Assembly (NCBI GenBank): GCA_029964075.1
Contig: CM057135.1
Coordinates: 16,580,863-16,644,862, forward strand
DNA length: 64,000 bases
Source of the DNA: Patiria pectinifera
Taxonomy: Eukaryota > Echinodermata > Asteroidea > Valvatida > Asterinidae
Direction: 5' to 3'
Below the pieces are notes generated by a model. The model searched no databases. It was not told where the DNA came from and was given only the letters and a program-made list of their open reading frames with translations. Below, in pieces: positions 33,587 to 41,440 of the stretch (position 1 is the first letter of the stretch; every line of letters starts with the position of its first letter). The translations under genes and the position numbers were made by a program.

Positions 33587-34152
33587 AACTGACTTTAACG
33601 AACGAACAAGATCACAACGCAGAACATAAAGATCGTTTGTGCGGTGTCGTAGCAGCCGGAAACTCTAGAAAGTACTTGGGAAAGGAATACACCGTTAAAC
33701 ATATCGAAGCTCTTGACAGTAAAGAACTCGAAAAGCTGTATCATCTGTACGAAACTAAATTTGGAAATGAAATTGTTAAAACCGTTGGTAAATACACTTT
33801 AAGTCTATTTTCGAGAGTGTTAGCTGTTGTTACACCCGTACAAGTTTTAGGATATAACGTCACTATAGATTCTGAAGAAGAACTCACCAACGACTTGAGT
33901 TCTGATCCTATTATAAGCGCGAGTATGGCTGGTATGTTGAGCGACGTTTGTTACAAGTACGGAACTTTAATATCACCCCTAGTTGCTACGATTATCACAA
34001 CAAAACATTTGAAATTTAATAAACCTAATATAATAAATGGAAGATCAGAAAGCAGCGACAGCAACGCCTGCAGCTCAACCAGCAGAGACAGAGACACCCC
34101 CACCGATAAAAACAACGACATCACCGACGGTAACGAGAGTGACCAAGACTAA
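33574..34152 (+). CDS. conserved Polinton protein of unknown function
   Basis: 192 residues. KDRLCGVVAAGNSRKYLG near residue 20 and a helical SKELEKLYHLYETKFG...YTLSLFSRVLAVV region look conserved. Residues ~110-150 are moderately hydrophobic (SASMAGMLSDVCYKYGTLIS) and the tail is Ser/Asp-rich. The start is a TAAATG-type site. Its last 116 bp overlap the next gene in another frame. The function is unknown. Confidence 0.65.
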   Translation: MEDLKLTLTNEQDHNAEHKDRLCGVVAAGNSRKYLGKEYTVKHIEALDSKELEKLYHLYETKFGNEIVKTVGKYTLSLFSRVLAVVTPVQVLGYNVTIDSEEELTNDLSSDPIISASMAGMLSDVCYKYGTLISPLVATIITTKHLKFNKPNIINGRSESSDSNACSSTSRDRDTPTDKNNDITDGNESDQD

Positions 34153-34420
34153 AAATCCTAAACGAATACAGCAGGGTAAAGCTTTAGCTGAGCACAATAG
34201 ACAGATGAAATTAAAATTGGCAAAAATGAACGTAACATCGGACGAAGCTACGAGCTCACCAGACTACAACTCTTGGGCGATGTGGGGGGCTATAGCGTCT
34301 ATAATAGGGGTGGGGCTGCTGGTACTAAAAAGTAAGGCAACTGCGCCGGTGATACAGCCAGTGCCGGTAGTCACGCAACCCACTACACCCAGCGTCCCCA
34401 AAACGCTAGACATGGAATAA
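34037..34420 (+). CDS. conserved Polinton membrane protein with Pro/Thr-rich ends
   Basis: 127 residues. The N-terminus is Pro/Thr-rich, then a basic motif KTKNPKRIQQGKALAEHNRQ, then one transmembrane helix (WAMWGAIASIIGVGLLVL, ~80-97) and a Pro/Val-rich tail. The PKR...GKALAEHNR motif recurs in Polinton proteins I have seen. The function is unknown. The start aataaATG overlaps the preceding gene. Confidence 0.65.
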   Translation: MEDQKAATATPAAQPAETETPPPIKTTTSPTVTRVTKTKNPKRIQQGKALAEHNRQMKLKLAKMNVTSDEATSSPDYNSWAMWGAIASIIGVGLLVLKSKATAPVIQPVPVVTQPTTPSVPKTLDME

Positions 34421-34453
34421 ACCAGCAATTTAAAAATTGTTATATTAAAAACG

Positions 34454-34696
34454 ATGAGTAACTTTGACACCAACGGAATAGCAAATACGATTTATCACGG
34501 AGCCGTCATATCGGGTCTTTCGATGGGATACGCCATGGTAGGAGCTAAACTACTCAAAATGAAAGCGCCGGATTTAAACAAACTAAGCGTAGAAGATGCG
34601 GCTAAATTGACGGGCATTATAAGTGGAGCTCTGGCCACGCAAAATTGGTTGGTGACCCAGGGTATACTACCGGGCAGTATAATGAAAACGGCATAA
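34454..34696 (+). CDS. small conserved hydrophobic Polinton protein
   Basis: 80 residues with two hydrophobic stretches (YHGAVISGLSMGYAMVGAKL and TGIISGALATQNWLVTQGI). It is preceded by gttatattaaaaacgATG, the second start-site type in this element. It is a compact membrane-type product, as commonly found in this position. The function is unknown. Confidence 0.65.
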   Translation: MSNFDTNGIANTIYHGAVISGLSMGYAMVGAKLLKMKAPDLNKLSVEDAAKLTGIISGALATQNWLVTQGILPGSIMKTA

Positions 34697-34718
34697 TTTA
34701 AATAGGTTTATTAAATAA

Positions 34719-35972
34719 ATGGCTGAGGGAGGATTTGACTTTGACCCCGTTGATGATTACGATTACGATGACGATGATGATGTAGCAGAGACCAATCTGG
34801 ACGACAACTTTGATACTCCTGTACCACCCATCCTCACTACCGACATAGATGACGTTTTAGATCAAGGAAGAAGCATGGTCACTAATGGTCGCGTTGATGA
34901 GTTTTACGATACTTATAACATATACAATAAACCAATCTCTCCGAGATACGAAAAATTTATTCTCAAACCAGACGGTTTATTTTATGACACTGGTAAAGGC
35001 TTACTAAGGTTAACGGATCAAAGAAAACCAGACAGATTCTTGACTCTGAGGACTATAGAGTTAAATGTAAGAAAGATGGGTTTAAACGGTAGAGATTTTA
35101 TTAGAAAGGAATTAGGCTTTACGCATTACGAACGTAAGACACTCAGTGACGATCAAAGTCAACAACTGCAATCAATACAACCCGAGAGTATCCCCATGAC
35201 AGAACTACCCAGAGTCACCGATGAGGTTATCGAGATTATAGACGATTTAGAACAAGACACCGGCGCTCAAACAGAAGGATTGAATTACAGAGAACTCCAG
35301 GGTTTAGACAAAACTCTTCAGACGTTGAGAGGTAACCTAGAACTTAATTTAGCGCGTCTCACAGAACTGGACCGAGAGATTGCAGCCACGAGACAAGAAC
35401 TCGACGAATCTCACAGCGAAGAGGGTCGACGAGAGTTAAACGATAAATTGAGCGACTTGAACGTTGAAAGATCTGCCAGATTAGAAGCCGCAAAAGCCAA
35501 CGAACGAGGGCTCAAAAGTCAGATCGCTAGAATCAAAGAAACGATTAATAAAATATTAGGCGACGACACGACTCTGGCGGAAAAGATCAGAACTCTGTTT
35601 AGAGAACAAGGTGTGACCGTAGTGAGTATTTTAGCCGCTTTGAGTTTAGCCATCAGCACGATAGTGAGTAGCATCGTCGCTAGCGTGAGAGGTGCGGGTG
35701 CCCCACCCGCGCCATCGCCAACACCTGCACCAACACCAACACCAAAAGGTGGTATCAAAGAGTGGATTTCAAAACAACTCGCTAATTTTGCATCTGCTCT
35801 TCAAAAACTGGGAGTGAGCGCGTTGGGTGCTCTGCCGGGTATCATAGGCAGCGTACTCAGTTGGATATTTAACGCGCTGAGTAAGTCCGTATCGTGGTTG
35901 GCCGAACACGTGTGGGCTTTGTTTTTGGGTGTGGGAGCCTTGGTGTTTGCGTACCTTCAAAAACGATGGTAG
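34719..35972 (+). CDS. conserved Polinton coiled-coil/membrane protein
   Basis: 417 residues. The N-terminus is very acidic (DYDYDDDDDV). A globular part (~70-130) precedes a long coiled coil (~185-285, NLARLTELDREIAATRQEL...). Next come LAEKIRTLFREQGVTVVSIL and a hydrophobic helix, a Pro-rich hinge, then amphipathic and hydrophobic helices ending ALFLGVGALVFAYLQKRW. This layout recurs in Polintons and may be a virion or membrane-active protein. It converges on the next gene with a hairpin between. Confidence 0.7.
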   Translation: MAEGGFDFDPVDDYDYDDDDDVAETNLDDNFDTPVPPILTTDIDDVLDQGRSMVTNGRVDEFYDTYNIYNKPISPRYEKFILKPDGLFYDTGKGLLRLTDQRKPDRFLTLRTIELNVRKMGLNGRDFIRKELGFTHYERKTLSDDQSQQLQSIQPESIPMTELPRVTDEVIEIIDDLEQDTGAQTEGLNYRELQGLDKTLQTLRGNLELNLARLTELDREIAATRQELDESHSEEGRRELNDKLSDLNVERSARLEAAKANERGLKSQIARIKETINKILGDDTTLAEKIRTLFREQGVTVVSILAALSLAISTIVSSIVASVRGAGAPPAPSPTPAPTPTPKGGIKEWISKQLANFASALQKLGVSALGALPGIIGSVLSWIFNALSKSVSWLAEHVWALFLGVGALVFAYLQKRW

Positions 35973-36006
35973 TAATAGTTGTAATCAAGTTTAAACCAAA
36001 AAAAAT

Positions 36007-36046
36007 AAGCCTTACCAGCACAAAGTTGGTAAGGCTTTTTTTTTTG
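36007..36046. terminator. bidirectional hairpin with T-tracts between convergent genes
   Basis: Arms AAGCCTTACCA (36007-36017) and TGGTAAGGCTT (36027-36037) form a perfect 11-bp stem with a 9-base loop. A T-run follows on the plus strand, and an A-run precedes it (a T-run on the minus strand). It sits between the stops of two convergent genes (35972 and 36064). This looks like a two-way termination or 3'-end signal. Confidence 0.7.
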
Positions 36047-36063
36047 TGAGATTAGAGTGTGAC

Positions 36064-37478
36064 TTATCGCGTTGCCTCGTAAGCTAAAATACCCATACCA
36101 ACGATAGCTATTATTCCTACCGTCAACGATAATTTTTCGTCTTGGTGAGTTTGTAGTTTAGTGGGCTCTTGGGTTAAAACTGTAGGTGTTGATGCTGGTG
36201 TTGGCGCTGGTGTTGGTGAGGGTGTAGGTGCAGGTGTTGGTGATACAACATCGTTCGTCATAGGCTCTGGGGGTGTTGGTGGCGCGACGTCATCGGTGTC
36301 ATCAAAAGAGTCGTCCGGTTGAGGTTGTGAGTTTAAATCTGGCACCAAACCAGTGTTCATACTCTGGGTAGCGATTTGAAGATTGTTGTTATAGCCGTCG
36401 TGCGTTCCAACCCTCAAGTTCATATCCGATGGAATTAAATACAACCCCGGTTTCACGACAAAATTTAAAGGCGTTCTGGCATACTGCAAAGAGTCTTGAA
36501 ATTGATCGATACTCGTTTCCATGTCGTCTGCTGCATTGATGATATCTTCAACGATGACGTTAAATTGTCTCTGAGCGTCTAATCCGGTTCCCGGTGATAA
36601 TACGCTCGTTTTTGTTTGAGCCTGCGCACCGAGTAAAGCGTACACGTAAGATCTGATTGATTCGTTGATCTTTATGATTCCCACGGGGGTAAACGAACTC
36701 TTGGCGGGTATAAAATCTAACCACGCCTTTTGTACCGATTCGTTTTGTTCGATGTAAATAACCGTCCAAGGAACGTAACTGCTTCCACTCTTTTTAGGAC
36801 TGTCTAGACCGTGGTAGCCGCCGTAAAGAACGTTGGGTTTGTTGGGTAGTGTTTTATCATATTCACCAACCGCCACAAACTTGCCTTTATTAAAGATATA
36901 TGAGGTACCTAAACCGTTAGATTTTGTGTCTCTCGTCTGTTTAAAAGACTTGTTTTGATCTATGCCAAACAACAAGCAGGTATCGGTAAATGCTCTGTGA
37001 TTATAACTGTTGTCTAGAGCGTTAAATGCGTCATCTCCCGGTAAAGGAGCGGCAATGTCGTACAGGATCTTTCTAACCGTAAAATATAAATGAAAGTTAA
37101 AGATGGCCCAAACGTAACGGTTGCTCGCGTTTAAAAGATCGAATCCAATACCGCAGCCCGTAGTAGCGCAGTAGATTGCAAAATTTAACTGATTTTGATA
37201 AAACGACATGGGGTGTGATTTCCAACGATCTACATCCTCGTCCGTCTCAACGTGAGGCAATTTGTAGTCCGAGGTTAAGTCGGGAAACATGGTTAAAAAC
37301 CCGTTGGTATTATTAACTATGACCTCCAGTTCACTGGGTTTAGTGCTGTTTAAAAACTTTGCTTGGGGTGCAGCTTGATGTTTTAGCTCGTTTGCCTTGG
37401 CTACATTTTGATTTACTTGTCTCGTTACCTGATCGGCTATCGATTGTATCTGCTTTTTAACGACTTAAAATCACTCAT
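36064..37478 (-). CDS. conserved Polinton structural-type protein with C-terminal anchor
   Basis: About 471 codons from ATG 37478. A one-base break in an A5 run near 37455 means the longest intact frame starts at 37290. The N-terminus is helical (KQIQSIADQVTRQVNQNVAK). The body includes DVDRWKSHPMSFYQNQLNFA, GYHGLDSPKKSGSSYVPW and INESIRSYVYALLGAQAQT. A Pro/Thr-rich repeat segment follows, then one transmembrane helix (LTVGIIAIVGMGILAYEA). It is conserved among Polintons in my recollection; a virion surface role is possible but unproven. It is divergent from the minor capsid gene across 41 bp. Confidence 0.7.
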
Positions 37479-37519
37479 TATTTTAGTTTCAGTTTTAATA
37501 TAAAAAGACTTTAAAATAA
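37479..37519. promoter_or_regulatory. divergent promoter region, 36064 gene / minor capsid gene
   Basis: 41 bp between start codons with TTTTAATATAAAAAGACTTT then aaaataaATG. It shares its core with 30904-30934. Confidence 0.55.
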
Positions 37520-38701
37520 ATGCATTCGTTTCACTTGTTTCAAAATGAGCAGACGTTTAAATTAGAAGACGTCGTAGATAATTTAAACGGTCAAAAATCT
37601 ATACGCGTCAAAAGGGTGTTGTTTAACGCCGGATATTTTAATATTTCCAGCGCCACGGAGATTGATTGGTTTACGCAAATAGATGGGAGACCCGCGTTTA
37701 CCACAGATAAACCTCCCCTCATACCCGCGGAGTTTCTTTCAGATGTACACATAACAACGCCGGATAGAGATTTTATAGAGCGATTGTTACCCGATATACC
37801 ATACCACTATTTATTTAACGATGAAAATGTTTTACAAAAAACTATAAACGATCTTATAAAAGCGTACGAAGACGATAGACTAGAATCCGTTTTAGAAGCA
37901 AACAAAAGAAAAAGAGCTATTATAGCTGAACGGCGAGGGTTGATTTTAGCCGCCATGAATTCAGAAATAACAAAAACTGAATTAGAACTTAATACGCTTC
38001 AATCTTTAGTAAGAATATTATTTGTTAGAGAAAGAAAAATCTTTGAAGGTGAGGAATTGGCTTTAAAGTTTATTGAAGGAGAAATGGGTGCGAGCGAGTT
38101 GAGCGAGTTGAGAGATAGTAGAGAAGCAGGAGTGATTATAAGAGGAAGTCTTATCGTGACGGGTGATGATTTCGATTTTATTCCTCCGAGTCATTTAGAG
38201 CCGTTGCCACTCGGAAGTATCGGTTCGGTCATCATACCACCGGGGTGGTACGACGTCGATTGGTTCGATTTCATTTTAAATTCTATACCCGGGGTAAGTT
38301 TTCGAGTATTTAGAGAATCTAAAAAGGTGACGTTGGTGATAACCGACGTAAATCTCAAATTGCGTTTAAACAGAGAAGTATCTCGATTACTCAATTTACC
38401 CAAAGGAAGACTGGTACCCAAAGTGGTGTACACGGGATATTACGACGTTAATCCGTTTAAATTTTTGTTTATTCGCTGCCCGCAATTAAGTACGAGTGAA
38501 AACTTTTTTAATGGTCGTCCTTCTGACATCTTGAAAATCGTACCCGTGGGTACGCACAAACCCGAGCCTGATAGAGTCGAGGATTTCAAAAAACTTAAAA
38601 ACGGTATAATCGACAAACTGACATTTTCTATCAGCGGTGAAAAAGGACAGGTATTCAACAATAAGGGTGAGGGTATCATTATCGAGTTGGAGATCTTTTA
38701 A
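37520..38701 (+). CDS. probable minor capsid (penton-type) protein
   Basis: 393 residues, intact. The C-terminal part (YDVNPFKFLFIRCPQLSTSE, ENFFNGRPSDILKIVPVG, GEGIIIELEIF) matches what I know of Polinton minor capsid proteins, predicted single jelly-rolls at the vertices. The middle (~115-190) is a Lys/Arg/Glu-rich helical insert. Start context ttaaaataaATG. Confidence 0.68.
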   Translation: MHSFHLFQNEQTFKLEDVVDNLNGQKSIRVKRVLFNAGYFNISSATEIDWFTQIDGRPAFTTDKPPLIPAEFLSDVHITTPDRDFIERLLPDIPYHYLFNDENVLQKTINDLIKAYEDDRLESVLEANKRKRAIIAERRGLILAAMNSEITKTELELNTLQSLVRILFVRERKIFEGEELALKFIEGEMGASELSELRDSREAGVIIRGSLIVTGDDFDFIPPSHLEPLPLGSIGSVIIPPGWYDVDWFDFILNSIPGVSFRVFRESKKVTLVITDVNLKLRLNREVSRLLNLPKGRLVPKVVYTGYYDVNPFKFLFIRCPQLSTSENFFNGRPSDILKIVPVGTHKPEPDRVEDFKKLKNGIIDKLTFSISGEKGQVFNNKGEGIIIELEIF

Positions 38702-38727
38702 TTTTAAAATCTTTTTATATTAAAAAC

Positions 38728-39276
38728 ATGAGTGTAGATGGTAAGGCGTTATACCCCGATATTTCTGGAGATGTACTCCAATTACGTAGTAACGAAGAAA
38801 CAAAAGTGTTCAGACTTAAAAAGATTGAAGAGATTCGATCTTTAATCTTGAAAGAGAGAGACCACCGTGAGCGCACTTATAAAAAAATAAAGAGAATGAT
38901 CGACACTATTAATTACGTAGAGATAGGATTAGAAGGATTGGGGGCTATAGCGGGGGCTGTCAGTATTCCCGCTCTCTTGGGTGTTATATCAGCCCCCGTT
39001 GGATTGGTGCTAGAAGGAACGTTTATAGGCGCTTTTGGTGTAGATATTCTGCTTAGAATCACGTCTAAGCGATTATCCGCCAAGCTGAAAAAGCACGACC
39101 AGATTAAAATATTAGCAGACTCCAAACTTAACACGATTGAAGAATACGTGTCTCAAGCCATCAACGACGGAGATATATCGCACGAAGAGTTCTTATTGAT
39201 TACGAGAGAGCTCGCAAAATTTAACGAGCTTAAGCAAAAATTAGAACAAAGACCAGCACAAAGCTTCAAAAATTAA
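38728..39276 (+). CDS. conserved Polinton membrane protein
   Basis: 182 residues. N-terminal ALYPDISGDVLQLRSNEE, a helical charged stretch, then hydrophobic LEGLGAIAGAVSIPALLGVI and APVGLVLEGTFIGAFGVDIL. The C-terminus reads KHDQIKILADSKLNTIEEYV and INDGDISHEEFLLITREL. The pattern recurs in other Polintons and fits a virion membrane or scaffolding protein; the role is unknown. The leader ctttttatattaaaaacATG is the second promoter type. Confidence 0.68.
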   Translation: MSVDGKALYPDISGDVLQLRSNEETKVFRLKKIEEIRSLILKERDHRERTYKKIKRMIDTINYVEIGLEGLGAIAGAVSIPALLGVISAPVGLVLEGTFIGAFGVDILLRITSKRLSAKLKKHDQIKILADSKLNTIEEYVSQAINDGDISHEEFLLITRELAKFNELKQKLEQRPAQSFKN

Positions 39277-39364
39277 AAACGATAGAGACTTTGAAAAAGA
39301 AGTTAAAAACGGGTAGACGAACGGCTGGCAAAAGAAAAAAAAATCTCTTATCGAAAAACTTACA

Positions 39365-40234
39365 AGTTCAAATTCTCGGTAAATAAACATTATGAAAGCG
39401 ATCCGCCGAGTTATACCTCTATTTCACCTCTTAGGGCAACACCCTCGGCCCCGCCTTTATTGTAGTGGTCATCGTATCTTTTTAGTGCTTTATTAAATTG
39501 ATTTTGAGTCACTTTAAATAAATCTTTAACTCGTTCTTTGTTCCATCCAACGACGTGATGATAACACGCCGCTATTAACGACCGTTTTACGCATCCGGTT
39601 CCCTCAATGTTTTGTAATTAACGAGCTCGTTATATTTATTGATTGTTTCTTGGACATCTTCTGAGTCTTGCTCTGGACAAACAGAAAATATAAGTTTCTC
39701 CACAGTTTTTCTTTTGTTTCTTTTTAAAGTTGACCAATTGATACGATCTTCTTGCGCATTTTCTGCCGAAAAATCAAAGTAACGTGAAACTATTTCACCG
39801 CACGTTTCACAAACTAAAAAACCATTCTCGATGATTATATGATGATCGCACTGATCTGTTTTATTAGATAGCTCGAGGTTCATTTATTAAAAATGATTTA
39901 TTTGTTTAAATAAAGTTTTTAAAATAGACAGAGGGAGATGCCTAGACAGAGGGAGATATGGGGTTTGTCGCCGTACCCCCCACTTATAATATAACAACTC
40001 GGAGAGAAAAGAGATATATTTGGGGAGCTAGAGGGGGAGATATATTTGGGGAGGGAGACAGATATATTGGGAGAGGGATCTATTTGGGGGTGGGGATCAT
40101 TGGAAAGGGATGGGTACAATGGGAGGGGCAGAGACGGGGGAGGGGGTAAAGTCTGGTACCCTGGCTTCTCCCCATTGGCCCTGTACTACCCCCAGACCTA
40201 TGGCAAAGTCTGGAATCCCCCACTAATACCTACT
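39365..40234 (-). repeat. Polinton right terminal inverted repeat
   Basis: Reverse complement of 23054-23923, with few differences. One is a single-base deletion within the TFIIB-like gene. Confidence 0.95.
39411..39883 (-). pseudogene. TFIIB-like gene, right TIR copy, frameshifted
   Basis: Same gene as 23404-23877 but 473 instead of 474 bases. A G is lost in the run after ACATTGAG (about 39600-39605), with an adjacent A-to-C change. The frame turns to REPDA and stops at 39587, removing the second half of the helical domain. The zinc ribbon remains. Confidence 0.75.
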
Positions 40235-40240
40235 GATGTA

Positions 40241-41403
40241 CATATCAAGATCATAAAAACAACTAAGAGTGCAAGTAAAAAGATCAAGGTTTTTGTATAA
40301 AAACCTATACTGGTTATTTGTTGTTGAGACAAGACAGACCTCGGTAAACGATGAGGATTCTTATGTTGTCCTTTCGTGGAACGCGATGATCTTCTGGGCT
40401 TATCCTCAACACTTGTATCAGGTGCGGGTATAACTACACCAATGTCAAAATCTGACTCAGAACTTGAGCTGTCTGATGAAGCTGTTGAAGTATGTTTAGG
40501 CGTTTGAGTATGTGGGGGTTCAGCAAATGACTTTGTCTCTAAAAGACCAACAGGAACCAATTTCAACTCAACAGAATTGACAGTTCTCCTGTCACCACTT
40601 CCATCAGCCATTTCTATAGTATAAACAAGATTATCAGGATCTGGTTGACCAACTATCACATACACCTGAGGATGATATGAATCCTGGATTTTACTTCGAC
40701 CCTTGGGAAGGTTACGACGGTACACCTTGTTTCCTATGTGAAATACGTTTGGATTTGTTCTTCGATCATAAATTTGCTTGTTCTTGTTCCGCTCACGTTG
40801 ATTTTTGCACATGGCAAGTTGATATGCTTTTTGAAGTCTGTCCTGATGTAAAGAAACCCAATCCTTTTGTACAGCTGCATTCTTCTCTTCCCTGTCCAAC
40901 ATGGCATCTACTGGAAGCAAAGGCTCTCGACCGAACATGATGTAAAATGGTGAAAGACCAGTAGACGAATGGGGCGTAGAATTATATGCGTAGGTCAGTT
41001 CAGGTAGAAATCTGGACCAACATCGCTTCTGTTCAGCAGAAAGTGTACGAAGGAGATCATGCATAGTTCTATTAAAGCGTTCGCATTGGGCGTTCCCTTG
41101 CGGATGATATGGTGTTGTTCGTGTTTTATTGATATTGTACAAATCACAAAGACGTGCAACTAAATCCGACTCAAAGTGTCTCCCTTGATCCGAATGTATT
41201 CTCTGTGGTGCGCCATATTTAAGAAACCATTCTTTAACAAGAACTGATGCTGTTGTTTCGGCAGTCTGATCCTTGGTGGGCACTGCAATGGTGAACTTGG
41301 AAAACACGTCAGTAATCACTAATACATTCTCCAATCTGTCACTAGAAAGCTCCAACAAAGTAAAATCAATAGCAACTACTTCTAAAGGCTTACTGGCTAC
41401 CAA
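40241..41403 (-). CDS. pol: gypsy integrase core, GPY/F region and hydrophobic tail
   Basis: Integrase core with VVAIDFTLLEL (first Asp), IHSDQGRHFES (second) and GNAQCERFNRTMHDLL (Glu). Next is a GPY/F-type module (VYRRNLPKGRSKI...YTIEMADGSGD), a Ser-rich linker and then LIFLLALLVVFMILI, where the Polinton is inserted. About 35 bp are missing before this part, taking away the CxxC half of the HHCC finger and changing frame. The first native residues are LPRPSVRNPLGHL. Confidence 0.85.
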
Positions 41404-41440
41404 ATGACCAAGAGGATTCCTGACTGATGGTCGAGGAAGT

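Larger units (their letters stand above)
23055..40234 (+). mobile_element. Polinton/Maverick, ~17.2 kb, complete with TIRs
   Basis: 870-bp terminal inverted repeats with AG...CT ends, a 6-bp target duplication, protein-primed PolB, retroviral-type integrase, packaging ATPase, major and minor capsid genes and five further conserved structural-type genes. Order: TIR gene, hairpin arrays, PolB >, < integrase, small protein >, MCP >, ATPase >, 50-aa membrane ORF >, four genes >, hairpin, < gene, minor capsid >, membrane gene >, TIR gene. The adenovirus-type protease is not found. Several genes carry single-base frame breaks. Confidence 0.95.
23049..40240. other. 6-bp target-site duplication of the Polinton (gatgta)
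   Basis: gatgta occurs at 23049-23054 and again at 40235-40240, directly outside the inverted repeats. The last base of the left copy coincides with the terminal A of the TIR, so one base is shared. Polintons are known to make 6-bp duplications. Confidence 0.8.

Noticed and set aside
33574..34152. Candidate for the missing Polinton protease
   Set aside because: No ordered His-Asp/Glu-Cys pattern and a Ser/Asp-rich tail; it does not resemble adenain.
24061..36046. Bacterial contamination (terminator-shaped hairpins, compact genes)
   Set aside because: The gene set is a Polinton with exact TIRs and a target duplication inside a gypsy frame, so it is integrated in the eukaryotic chromosome.
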